Shown here in pieces: positions 11,191-23,345 of a DNA stretch of 64,000 nucleotides; position 1 is the stretch's first letter; each line of letters starts with the position of its first letter. The stretch comes from Chromobotia macracanthus (lineage: Eukaryota; Chordata; Actinopteri; Cypriniformes; Botiidae). The stretch covers positions 992,001-1,056,000 of the forward strand of contig JAZGTH010000100.1 in the NCBI GenBank assembly GCA_036877525.1, given 5' to 3'. The position numbers and the translations under genes are program-made. The notes beneath the pieces are model-generated. The model was given only the letters and a program-made list of their open reading frames with translations. It did no database searches and was not told the origin of the DNA.

Positions 11191-14157
11191 TGTTCCACAC
11201 CAAAGATGAGTTAAGCATCTCTGCTTGTTACAGTGCTGGAGGCCAGGCAGACCTTTTACAGGTGTTCTCCATGATACAATCCCCTGACCTTCACGAACAG
11301 AAGATTTCCTTCTGTTAAACATCTACACCATAGAAATGTCACCTATTCTGTAGCAGAATACTGGCTGTCTTTATAAAAGGCAACACAAGAAGATAAAAAA
11401 GTGTCAATAGCATTAAACACTTTCTCGCATATAAAGAAGGCGCGACTGCCTCTCTCAAAGGAAATCATTAGGACGTCACCTATTCTAGCACAGAGTGTTT
11501 AAAACCCAGAACACTCTGATTTTAGCTAAGCTCTTACTCCTCCTTTTGCAGCAGGGTCATGTAATAATCCATTGTAGGCCTTTCGTGTGGATGCTATCAG
11601 TGTGTTCTACACAGAAAAGCCAGCATGAGTGCAATGATGTTTTCATGCACGACTACCCATGGAAAGCTATGCTCTCCCCCATGAGGCTCGGCTCCTCTCT
11701 TTACCTTATCAAATCTTTAATATGGATCGAGCAACTCCCCTGAGAAGGATTACATTACCTATTTCACTCGCACATTCTGCCTGACATTTACACAGCTGGA
11801 TTTTAGATGGCAGATTCGGTCTGAATTGAGAGCGAGGAATTCAGGGGAATAAGACAGAGAATGAAAGAGAGCTGAAAAAGTTAAGAGAGAGAGACAGAGA
11901 GAGCCAAACAGGCCGAAGCAAAGCACCCCCTAGGGGTGGCCTAAAAAAATGCAGGGCACCCAAATGGGCACAGATTTTTGATAAAACACTTTCACATTGT
12001 ATATTGATGCTTAAACAGTTTTGCAATATAGAGCCACAGCATTTCTGGAAAATCAGTCGATAAATGACTTAATTACACATTTAATATATTTAATAAAGAT
12101 GATATATATATATGCTGAAAAACACACAGTAGTTGAGCTATATTAGAAGTTCATATGCATACAGTAAGTTTGTAATGCAAAGCCAGTATTTATTTTTTAT
12201 TACATAATAAAGCAGCACATTGCTCTGAACAAATGCACCAATGTTACAAATAAATATCAGGGATGTGAATCGCTTAATAATCACTTACAGACATAATCAT
12301 CAGCTGACATGAGCATTTCAAGCTAATTGTGGAAACCTTGTACCACCATAGCCTCATTAGTAAGCACACACTGAATAAAAGTTAAACTGGATGTCTAGTC
12401 CTATCATAAATAATGTTTCCATCCTGGATAATTAATTGATTTTTTTCTATCAGCTTTTCTTTTTCTGTGGACTGGTTTCAAACCAAAGAGGCAATTCCAC
12501 ACCCCCATTACATGGAATTACAAGCATTCAGTGTTTAGATGAATCATTTAGTGCAGCATATGTTTACGGAATATCAGCCTGATGGAAATTAATTAGCAAC
12601 TCTGTAATGGAAAACACATGCACCTATTGGGCAGGAGAGATACCTTTGTGCAATGAACATTTGGAAAAAACAATACCACAAATTTCTAGGTAAAATGGAA
12701 TTTCCTAGGTATAATCAATTTAACCTTAGGGTTTGGGTGAAATTAAAATTATTCTGTTCTTGGTCTCTTACTAAACTAGTTTATTCCCTCCATAATTACC
12801 ACTGACTGTATTTTCCAAGCTACCTTGTTCATATCTGCCCTTTGACTGACTGCTGAGGGCTCCTTTCAAAACAACCACCATATCCCAATTCAATTAAACT
12901 TTAAACGAGCAATTTCAAACAAATAAACTCAAATATCATTTATAGACAACTGTATCTCTTAAATCCAGAACAAACCTTTTAATGATAATAAAAGTAATAA
13001 CAATAAATAACAACCACAATCTTTCATCAAATGGCATAAGAAGTCTCTGAGCAATTCTACATATTGCTTCCAAGAAATATTCTACATATTAGTACAGTTT
13101 CAGTTCCTAAATAACGCTTTAAAAAGGCTTTTTTTCCAGTTAAGTTTGCCCAGTGGGTAGCCAACAAACTAAACCTACAGTCATCAAGTAGAAATCATGT
13201 TTAGGGAAGACCATCACTGAAAACAATACAATGTACTATTCATGAAAATTAGTCATTGTGTCAGATTCAGTTCACTGCCTTAACAACAATACAAATTATA
13301 CAGGCCTAGCTAACTACACACGTTTGGGTTTCCTCTTTTTCAGACTACCAATATAAATCCAATCAGACTTTAGACAAATGAGAATCCTGTACAAACAATG
13401 CCATGGTACAAAGCTTTTTCAAACAAATGCGACCTAGGACCTTTTTTGTAATTAGCTTTTTCTTAGCAAGTCTTTTGATTCAATTGTGAATAGCTTATGT
13501 ACTAAATCTAGGTCATATTCATCTATGGGCTGTGAATTACTTGCCATATTGTTTACATTGTGCATAAATTAAACTGGATTTTGAAAATTCACTCTCCATT
13601 AATAAGTACAGAACATCCCAGTTTAGATAAACGCTTACAATCTCTCCAGGCTTTACAATCTTTAAGCATTGTCTGTGTGTTCTCACACATAATTCTCTTC
13701 TCTTAAACTTGCCAATTCCCATTTGCACAGTGATCAGCAGGGAAGCCTTTACCTGCGATGAAATCTTCCCCCTCACTGCTTCAGATGCTGGCCTGATACT
13801 AACTGCATTAGCATTATGAGAATATAATATTCTGGCAGTCGGGTGTTTCAGCACAGATTACTAAATGATATTATTTGTTTGAGTGGTGGGGCCCACCAGA
13901 AACAACCGCTGTGTGCACTTTCCACACAAGCTGATAAACGCCTTCCCCACAGAGTTCAGAACCGGGGTATTTGCAACATAACGTGACCAATTTTCCACAA
14001 GCATGAGGGCAGGGGTTGATGGTAATCACAGACTCACCAGAAGACTGAAGAGTGGGTTCTGGTCAGGGCATGTGTAACTGTGACAAGCTTTAATCAGCAT
14101 GGGTTTGGAAAATGTCAGTTACCAGAATTACCAAAAGCTCAGAGCTCTTTCTGGCCT
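11191..14157. other. Non-coding stretch, no gene seen
   Basis: No coding region recognised. Purine-rich GAGA sequence occurs at about 11840-11905. The 13535-13860 part is listed separately as a possible conserved block. Confidence 0.5.
13535..13860. other. Candidate conserved non-coding block
   Basis: Mixed-composition unique DNA with several AT-core sites of homeodomain type (GCATAAATTAAACTGG, CCATTAATAAGTAC, GCATTAGCATTATGAG) and no repeat signature. The 105-codon minus-strand frame here has no recognisable domain. The call rests on composition only and is weak. Confidence 0.25.
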
Positions 14158-14360
14158 CCCAATTTTAGGTTGTTAAAATGTTTCCCAAACATTTCCATTA
14201 AGTAACAAAAATATGAAAAATGTTTTAGGAATGTTCAAAATGTTCAGTTTTTTAGATGCTGTATTAACCCTATTGCTTGGTTATTAGAACGTTATTCAAA
14301 CTTTTTTAATTCTGCAATGTTTTAAGAATGTTCCACCAACACTAACATTCTCTGTCCTGT
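14158..14360 (+). mobile_element. CCCAGCTAACA-family MITE, copy 6 (truncated)
   Basis: The left terminus reads CCCAATTTTAGGTTGTTAAA, so seven bases of the usual terminus (AGCTAAC) are missing. Diagnostic interior blocks follow: CATTAAGTAAC, TTCAGTTTTTTAGATGCTG and ATTGCTTGGTTATTAG. The right third is lost after about 14360. Confidence 0.75.
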
Positions 14361-16298
14361 GGCTGCATCAATGTTGAGGAACAACAAAGGAAAAACAACC
14401 GGAGCAGATTAGCAGTCGGCCAAAACAAAGCAGGGGAGACACTTACTTTCCATTCGACCTTTGACAGTCCTTTGACATTTTAGATATGCCCTCGCTCACC
14501 TTTGTCAAGGCGCCTGTCAAGCTGTGCATTAAATAAAGGCAGGTGGGGGGAGTCGGTTAAGAATGAAGTGGGGATGATAACCTTGGGCGCAGATACGTGG
14601 TGTCTGAGAGAGAGCGAGCTCGGAGATGGCAACCAGTCAGGTGTGACAAAATGCTGGGCTGGTCTTTATCCTGGCAAGATGGAAATGTCACCCCCGGTTT
14701 AATATGCCAGCTGATACTTGTTGCACAGACAGCAGAGTTCTGATTTTGATAAATTTAAAGAGTTGCTCAGTAGCCGTTTTATTTTTTTAACAAAAAAGTT
14801 ACAGACTGCAGCTTTAAAGAAAAGGAATGAAAGTTATCATTGATTTACCCTCATGTGATGCAATATCTTTATTAACACCCCAAGCTTTTGGGACTTGACA
14901 GTTAGATGTGTTTGAACCAGAACCTTAGTTCAATCTTATGCTAAAAAATCTTCCAAGACAAGTTTGTTTCATGTAGAAGAACTGAAGGCGCTTGCAAAGC
15001 TGGGTGAGCCAATCATAGTTTAATTATAAAACAGAAAGCAGTAACCTGGAACTAAAGGTGTTATGAACGGAATAATGCAAACTATTCCCCAAAGGGACTC
15101 CTGGGAGTAAGAGCAGCACCGTACCAAAACAATAAGATCAAAAACGGGCATTTAAAACACATTCAAATGTGAGGCTTATTTCCTAAACTCCTGTAAATGT
15201 GGAATCCAAAAGCATGAGGCTTGATTACCATCTGCATCACTTACAGAGAAAACAAGAGATTAATTAGAGCTGTATGTTGTCTTACAGTAAGAGGAGTTTC
15301 TGGATGACATGACTGCTCTTCTTGAGAAAGAATAAAGGCAATGAAGCGATCTACGTGGACAAACTAATTACACTAAATTATGTGACATTTTCGCTGCTTT
15401 CACACATGGGACAACTCATTCAAGTCATTTACTGTGGTATTAGAATGTCAGGATTAGTAGTTCATAGCCTTGAGGAGTCTTTTGAAGCCTAACATACAAT
15501 TTTATAATTAGCGTACAAGAACGTTTTGATCCTATAGTCTGCTAGCAAACATTACAATAGATCCAACATTTAATATACTTTTGGATTTACGGAAATCACT
15601 TTGATCCCTCTAACTCTTAAATGAACTAGATAAAGAAATGTTTTATTAAATACCTCCACAAAGTCGTACAAGTTAGAAAAAGACGAAACTTTGATCTGGG
15701 AATCACTGAACTTGAAGCCATGTTTCATGCATAGCTATCTACACTGTATGCTAAAAATGCAAAATGTATGAAAAGTATTAACTTTGTGGCAATCAAGGTT
15801 ATGTGGTATTCATAAGCTAACTGAGGATCAATGCTTTTTTTCAGTTTTTTTCAATGCTTTTTTCTTCAGTTAAATTCCTGAGCTTGAGTAGTATTTGAAT
15901 CGTGGTTGCACACAGGATTTAGAACTGGAAATCAAATTTTAATTAATAAAAATTAAAATCAAAGAAGCTTGTTTAACTGCAATAAGTCATAAAAAACAAA
16001 CTTTGCTGGCTTTGAAATTTTACAAAACATTTTTAAGGTTTTAAAGGCTTTAGGAACAAATAAATGGATAAACCAGATAGCTAAATTTGATGTCACCTAT
16101 GTGTATTCCATTTTTGTTATATTAAAACTTATTTTACAGGGTGGGACAGGGTGGAACACTTAATTTCCCAGAAAGCCATTACCTGTTGAATTTTAATTCA
16201 GTGCATTCCACTTCCGGTTATTGTAATTCAACTTCCTGTGGAGTGTGTCCAATCCAAATTCACTCTCGGTAAGTAAAAAGAAAGCCAAATCTGTAATT
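14361..16298. other. Non-coding stretch
   Basis: No gene recognised. Includes the candidate conserved block at 14450-14720. A short segment at 14776-14815 (AGTTACAGACTGCAGCTTTAA) resembles one at 20734-20790, so both may be ends of a shared repeat. Confidence 0.45.
14450..14720. other. Candidate conserved non-coding block
   Basis: GC-richer, repeat-free sequence with clustered TGACAG/CTGTCA (Meis/TGIF-type) motifs: CTTTGACAGTCC and GGCGCCTGTCAAGC lie within 60 bp. The palindrome AGGCGCCT also occurs. There is no open frame with a recognisable domain. It could be a regulatory element of a distant gene; this is inferred from composition only. Confidence 0.3.
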
Positions 16299-16690
16299 GT
16301 TCATTTGCTGGCAACAGTTTTTCGAGGGCCTTTTTAATTTCAACACAACAATGGTCCTGTGTACAGGGGGGCCCATAAATGCAAATGCAAAGCCCAAAAT
16401 GCAAAAAAAAAAGCCCAGGTACAGTATGAACCCAACTGAACACTTTTAAGATAAAGTGGAATGTCGACTGCATTGCTCAACATCAGCACCTGAACCTCAC
16501 TTGTGCTCTTGTGTCTGAATGAAAGCAAATCCCTGCAGCCATGCTCCAACACTAGAAAAGCCTTCTTAGAGAATTGAACCTTTCTGAAAGCTTCTACTCT
16601 TACTAATACCAAAGGTTTTGAAATTAAATGCTCAACATGCATCGGTGTGGTCTTTGTTCACATACATTTGGCAATATACTGCTGTGTAGT
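16299..16690 (+). pseudogene. Degenerate 3' half of a Tc1-like transposon (relic B)
   Basis: This is the same family as the relic at 10465-11190. Recognisable blocks in order are TGGCAACAGTTTTTCGAGGG, CAATGGTCCTGTGTACAG (second-Asp region), CCCAACTGAACACTTTTAAG (catalytic Glu region), GCAAATCCCTGCAGCCATGC, and a terminus reading CACATACATTTGGCAATATA. Premature stops and indels run throughout, and the 5' half with the DNA-binding domain is missing. The reading frames seen on the minus strand here are chance. It is non-functional and is identified by resemblance to a common fish Tc1-like repeat from memory. Confidence 0.7.
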
Positions 16691-19600
16691 AAACATTAAG
16701 TGATGACTTTGATCTCAAATTGTTAGACTACAAACACTCACCACCACATAAACATATACATACAGTATATATGAAGTACATGTTCATTTCAGGACAAAGA
16801 CAACAGACTAAACCACCCAAAAAGTCTTCATCTCCACAAAGTAGTTTGTACAGATTGTTCTCGGGCAATTAGCTTTGGCAAAGAATTATCACCAGACAGC
16901 ACAACTGAAGGCAGACTGAGACTTAATCTGGAGCTGGAGAGTAAACCAAATGTGAACATTTCATCTATTGGGTCCCTCCTGTTTCTGTGTGTAGTCTGAA
17001 TTGTAATGTACAATAAAGGAAGGAAACAGACTTTGATCTCATAATAAGCCTGACTAAATGTGTGTTTTGGCTCAAGCCTTACAGATATTTTCTCCCTGAA
17101 GCAGCCAGATTTAGAGCGATCGGTTCAGAATATTTACCCTTCGTGTTGAATAAGAGTTGTCACAGTTTTACATAACACAGGAGGAAAGATATTGTAACTA
17201 ATGTAGCTTGGTCATACTGTGATATGCATTACACAAAAACCTTAACATGAGCTAGAGCTACAGCACAACAAATTACAAGCTTGAAATAAACCTTACAGAA
17301 ATAATAAATGCAAATGTCAAAGAACAATATGATCGCTGGAACAGCAGGTCATTATAGACACAATGGGGCAATATCAGAAAATAACAAACCCATAATACAA
17401 ACAGTTGAGGTGTTGCCAATCTGTGTTGTGCTTGGCGTTCTTCCTGAACGGTGACTAAAATATGCCCTTTTATCTTAGACGTAGGTTTGGAAATTCACCA
17501 CACTGGGGTTGATCTAAGCGTTTGTTGGAGGGCGGTTCTGTGAGAAATTGGCATAAGGCTAGTGTTTGCTGTTAGATGGGGAAAGTCACAGAGGATATGT
17601 CCATTAAACTGCCACACTTCAGACTGCGCTATTAAACGTAATGGGTTCTATCACTGTTGTATGTTGTAGTGAGTTTCTGCTGGCTTCAATAGTAATCAAT
17701 CAAAACCTCTCGCAGGGTAAGATGTTAAAAGCTCTCTTATGCGGCGATGCCGTTTCACGTTTTTCCCTGGCAGGGAAATGTGCATGAATTCCCACAGTGT
17801 AGCTCCTGTTTATTTTTACAAGATGGATTTAAACTAGATTTTACCCCTCAACTGTTTTTTGTGTGTACCTATAAGAGAACTTTACCATTGTCAGTTCAGT
17901 ACTATAGTAATTCTCGAGGCAGCGCGACAGAAAGGCAATTTAAATATTAAATATCAAAAAGTTAAATATAATCAGTCTGAAAGCAAACTGCTGTGGTTCA
18001 GTGCAGCCTCTGGAATGTGTGCGCATGCTAGATACGTTGTTAAAAACTTTACATGCCAACGACTAATATTGAAAAGCAATTAAAATGTCTCCTATGACTG
18101 ACCAAATGAAAACAATCAAAAAGCCAATAAGAGCTGCTTTTAAATTTGGATCTAATTAAATTGATTGGTCCCTCACCGAAAATAATTGTAAAATGGCTCA
18201 GCGGTACATGGCTTTTTGTTTTGGACCTGCTGAAGTGACACAAGCTTGTGACAGAAATAGATTTAAGAATTGCATTAAAAAATAGCACCTTGATGCTTTT
18301 AACAACGTGAAAAATATTCAGGACAGTAAAGGCATATAATTCAACTGTCTTTTCTTGACATCCCACATCGTCGCTCACAGCATCTCTTTTACACCGCTGA
18401 GACACAGCTCTTGTTTTTTTCTCGTTCTCTGTTACTACGTGTCTTCACACCCTTTGCTGTGTTGATGCTTTTATGCTCTGTGAATCACAGTGACATCACA
18501 CCCTCCGGCTGTTGGTTCACATTCAATCAAACCTTTGCTTGTGATAAAAGTGGAAACCTGCAGTATAATCATATATAGGTGGAGAGCAATCCTTAAACAC
18601 AAGTTTCAGTAAGTGCATGCAGACTCTAGGTACTGCTTTGCTACAGAATAACTAACTACTAAAAACACAAAAGTCCTTTAATCTGATTCACAACCTGATT
18701 CAACAAAGGCAGGATCTATGCAGGACACAGTGATTTCTCATATGCATATTTGTGTGTGTGTATGTGTGTGAGAAAAAGAGATCAAATCATTTTCATGCTA
18801 AAATACAGCTATATACATCTGATCACCACTAAAAATGAAATAGGAGGCTGTTTTGCAAAGTCAAGCTGTTCAGTTTATTTGACTGTGAACCGTGATATCA
18901 GTTTATTTGACTGTGGACCATGATATAATCTAAATATCTCTAATTTAAAAGAACAGACCAGCAGACACAAAATCTAACTAAATATATAACTAAATTAGAA
19001 AATTTGTAAAATTTTACAACTGTAAACAAGAATACTGTTAGCCTATAAATGTAGAAATGGTATCTGCCTCTTTCACAGAAATCCATCTCCTCTGAATGAC
19101 TCCCTGTTGTTGACAATCCTCATGCAAAATCCCCACATGATTAATTATCACAAATGTACGTATATACTGTAGGCACAATTTGTAATATGATTGCAGAGGC
19201 TACCTCACGCTATTAGTACAGCATTGTATGCTTCACATACTAAGATATTCATGGATGCCTTGCATTATGAATGGGTAGGTGTTTTCTAGGAAATATTAGA
19301 AAAATGCATCTAAAGTCCCAAAAAGAGATATAAAAAAACAAAAAAAAAACAGTCAAAGAACAGACTGACAGAAATTAGCAGACCTTCTTGCCAAACTGTA
19401 CCAGAGACAAGTGGGTGCAAAAACCTCAGTAAACTCCTATGGGTTTTTTTTCTGAAACTCATCAGCATCTCATCCTCCAGAGGCCATATGCTATCCTGTC
19501 CTGTTCAGAAACTGAAAAGGCAAGAGACTGACGCTTTCAACATCTGACTTGTTTTGAATATGGCTGTAGTGAGATGACTTGAAGTACAGTGTCTCTTAAG

Positions 19601-20874
19601 ACATGAAGTGGACACTTCTTTGTAATGAAACACTGCTGTACTTCTATCACTGACAGCTATCAAGGTTAACAAGGTTTGGAGAGAAAAGACTGCCACCAAA
19701 CTGCTCTCAAAACTTACTACAATAAAACCAATACAATGATGAACATTTCCTGCTGGCTTAATTAAAAATCATTAATATTCTGTCAGCTTCACTCACAACA
19801 ATGTGTTGAGGTGGAACTAAATGGATTAAATTAAATTTAAATCTGAAGTGTGTCACGCCTCTAGCAGTACCAAACAGAATTGCAATTTTGTTTTTTGAAA
19901 AGCGATCTTTAACAGGTTTTGCCAAAAGCTCCCGCCATATGCCACTGGTCAGACAGACAGATAGCCCCACCGCAAACTCATCACCTTACCTATAGACGTT
20001 TCTGCATATTAAGCAATATTATCTTAATACAGAAGTTACATATCACCTTTAATGTTATAATGTTATCACAAACTTTGTAAGTCAAAGTCTATTCATTAGA
20101 GCTCTTGTCTGTAAGCAAAAAAAGATTTAAGATAGCTCAAGAATTAAAGAAAGTTTAGCCAGTGAACACATCCAGTCTTTCATCTTCAGATGCAAACAAA
20201 ACTTTTAATCTCTGAGGCGAGAGTTTGTGCTCCATCATTGATGTAAGAGACTTTAGCAAGAGACAGTCTGGATCCTCTGTAAATTCTGTTGCTCGTTCTA
20301 ATCTACACACATATTAAAGCCCACAGTGTGAGATTAGGCCAAATTCCATGTTATCCCAACTTTAGTTGTCACCTTATGAATGCAATGATCCTTATTACTA
20401 ACTAGAATAAACGGTCTTTTTTAACACAGACACAGTCTCTTAATCTAAAATATCATTCAGACGTTTTAAGCTATTCGCGTGCACAAAAACCTGTCAAGAA
20501 AGTTTGAATCTCAAAGCTGTGATCTGTCTCTCTATCGCCATCCCTGCTTGAAATGTAAAAATGCAGGTTACTTTATGTACTTTTCTTTACGAATGCTAAA
20601 GTCAAACTGACATTTCCTCGGAAATTAGACCTGACAGCTCAAATTATAAATCATTGTAAACTTACAGCTCCGAATCAGAGTTAAGGTAGGGAAACTGTTT
20701 CAAACACTGATCTGTTATGTGCTTGCTCTATAACTGATTTTTATTTTTAACAGTGTTTAAAAAAGTTATGGATTGCAACTTTAACTTTAAGACTGATTAA
20801 ACACTGTTAAATATAGCACAACATACTCAAGGTCTGTGTTGTACCATTTCTGATATATTATTGTTGTGAATATT
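16691..20874. other. Non-coding stretch, no gene seen
   Basis: No coding region recognised, including the 118-codon minus-strand frame at 18049-18405. A 28-bp tandem duplication lies at 18871-18926. A segment around 19880-19990 shares an AGCCCCRCCSCAAAC core with 43460-43670 and may be an old repeat. The 20560-20790 part looks repeat-like. Confidence 0.45.
18871..18926 (+). repeat. 28-bp tandem duplication
   Basis: Two adjacent 28-bp units beginning CAGTTTATTTGACTGTG differ at only two positions, so this is a recent local duplication. Confidence 0.85.
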
Positions 20875-21240
20875 TCCTGCTAATGCACCCCATCCAGTCC
20901 TCTCCACATGAAGAATTCTGCACACTTCCTTTGAGGTGGCTTTTCAAAGTGCGTCATTGATACACATTGAGGCCTCTGTCAAAAGCGTTATGAATATTCA
21001 TGTATTCTTGGCTGAGGAGAAGTAATGGGTGAAGAGGCTTTTAATAAATGGAAGTTGCATAATGGAGAATCCATTTGTTGGTTCCTCCGCTTGGGTCAAA
21101 GAGACAAGGTCTGTGAATGTAATAGGCTGGGGGGGGCAAAGGGGCTGATGCAGACCTTGTGATGGACTGTAAAGACCGGATAGCAAATGCCAACAAAATG
21201 CCACAGCTCCGATTCCAGCCTTGTTGCAAACAGCAAAGGA
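20875..21240. other. Candidate conserved non-coding block
   Basis: Mixed-composition unique sequence with a perfect 12-bp palindrome ATGAATATTCAT at 20990-21001 and AT-core motifs (TTTTAATAAATGG, TGCATAATGG). No repeat family is recognised and the small minus-strand frames have no known domain. Regulatory function is only a guess. Confidence 0.3.
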
Positions 21241-23074
21241 TTTATTTTACCACACGTTTGCCTGAAGAGAAATAGGATAAAACAATAAAATCAAGGCATT
21301 TCCTGTCACTGGCTGTTCTGTATTTTTGTGTGAGGTGAACAATGGCCTTATGTTCTGCTTTGTATTTAAGTGACTGGCTTCACTTGAGTGGCTTTGCTTA
21401 TCTAACAATTTCTTTGTGAAGCAAAAGGTTTTTTAAGTTGAAATCCCTTCAAAGCATGTCCAACTTCAGTCAGAACGCCCTTAAAGTTAATTGCGGAACA
21501 TTCCATGTGTCACTTATAGTCAACAGAACTTGAGAGATTTACATAAAATTAAAATCAGAGTCTCATGTATTCCACTTTCTTTTATTCTGCTGTATGGTGC
21601 AGTGAGCAGTTTTTTTGCTTGATTTTCCAAGTTAGGCAAAATTGAGCCTGATCAGTGCCTGGAGTAAGATCTTCTGGAGACAACTAACACTGCTGCAGAA
21701 TGACGGTTACTGAGGCCAGCAGGGGGTGCGCTCCCTGTGGTCTGACTGGGTCCCAACACCCCAGGAATAGTGATGGGAACACTGCACTGTAAACAGGCAC
21801 AGTCAATCCATTGTACACAAAGCACAACCATTACACAACCCAACCATAAAATTAATAAACCCTCAACAATATTACGACAATATCCAAAGGAAAAATGTAT
21901 TTGTTTAGAAGGGCCTTTTTTACAGCTCATAAGACAGTTCTACAGTTTCAGTCATGTTTCATTTAGGTATCTACTTTGTCACAGATGTTTCTAAATTATT
22001 ATATTATAAAGTTCATATTTATATGTTTTGATTGCAGATTTTGTACGTCTCAGCACAGTTGGAGACACTGTTGATATCTCATTTAAAACGCAAGCAGAGA
22101 TACATGGGAACACAACATCCTTTTCAGTTAAGGAAATCAAAGGGGTTTTGAGCAATAGGCTTCAACCGCTCTCCATTTCTCATCTGTGTTTATGGGAAAC
22201 ATCTGATATATATTAAAGGGATCTCATTTGTGGTTTTTCCTATACCTCTGTGACCATAAATACCAGCAGAGTTATGGCCCTACGACTGGGGCTGTCTAAC
22301 TCATTTGCATCACAAATCTCTCTTTGCCTGGCATGACAGTGAAAATGGCAGGATGTTAATGCCAGTCACGATGCTGCCTGGATCAGCAAGCGCTGCTCTA
22401 GAGCTTCTTATCTGCTGAGACTGTGAGGACACAAGTGCTATTCAATAGCAAGGGGGAAATGGTCAGGTGTTAAAATACCCAGCAATGTACTTTAGAATTA
22501 TTTCCCTCTAATTCAACCCCTCTTTTTCATTTTCTTTTATTTGAAGTAAGGATCATTGAAATCAAACTGCAATTGCTAACTATAGCTATTTTCTATTAAC
22601 TTAAGCTGACTTCACACAGGAAATGCCCATTGACATTTACAGACAGCGACTGCAAAGAGATGAAAGAAAATGCCATTAGTGTGAAGTGAAACAGACGATA
22701 AACGGATGATATCTAAGTATCTTAGTTAAATAAACTGGTAAACTATTAACAACATATAACCAGACAATGGACTCGCTTCTTCACACATATGTTACACAAT
22801 GTCTGCTTGGTAAATTGCTGCAGATTATGTTATGGTAGATATTAATAATGAATACATTAAGTATGTTAAATTGGAACGTCTATCATCTGAGCAACCTAAT
22901 TTCAGGAGTGGCATTTCCACAGAAAAACACATTCATGACGTCACACGCACACACTTGTGACAAGCACAGGGCACTAATACAGTCACATTCAGCAGCACTG
23001 GAGGATTTGGGGAAGTCATTACAAGCAGCTGACAGAGTTTTGTGTCGCCACACACACACATTGGGTTTTCATGT
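21241..23074. other. Non-coding stretch
   Basis: No gene recognised. The part at 22290-22440 is complex and repeat-free and might be a conserved element. The remainder is AT-rich. Confidence 0.45.
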
Positions 23075-23345
23075 CTAATTGGGTAATTAAACATGAAGGT
23101 TTTATAGAGGTAATGGTTTTAATACTGTACAAACTGTATATTCTGGCCTTCTACCCTAACCCTACCCCTAAACCTTACCATCCCAGAAAACAGTCTGCTT
23201 TTGTAGATTTTTAAAATAGATTATTCTAAGCTTATTTCCTCGTGGCTACCTAAAAATGTCCCTACAAGATCAAAATTTATTTGTATTATTATACTTGTGG
23301 TGGAGACATTTGATCCTTATAATATAGTGAATACCAGGACCACAC
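23075..23345. repeat. Cyprinid-type interspersed repeat fragment
   Basis: Contains ACCCTAACCCTACCCCTAAA, CAGAAAACAGTCTGC, CCTAAAAATGTCCCTACAAG and GTGGAGACATTTGATCC in the order seen in a frequent fish repeat (GGGACATTTGGTCCCC-type). It is flanked by CA-rich simple repeats on both sides. The class is uncertain and the identification is from memory. Confidence 0.5.

Noticed and set aside
18049..18405. 118-codon minus-strand frame
   Set aside because: No recognisable domain and no codon bias suggestive of coding; likely chance in AT-rich DNA.
23153..23182. Interstitial telomere-like CCCTAACCCTACCCCTAA
   Set aside because: Only about two to three imperfect units, within a recognised interspersed repeat.
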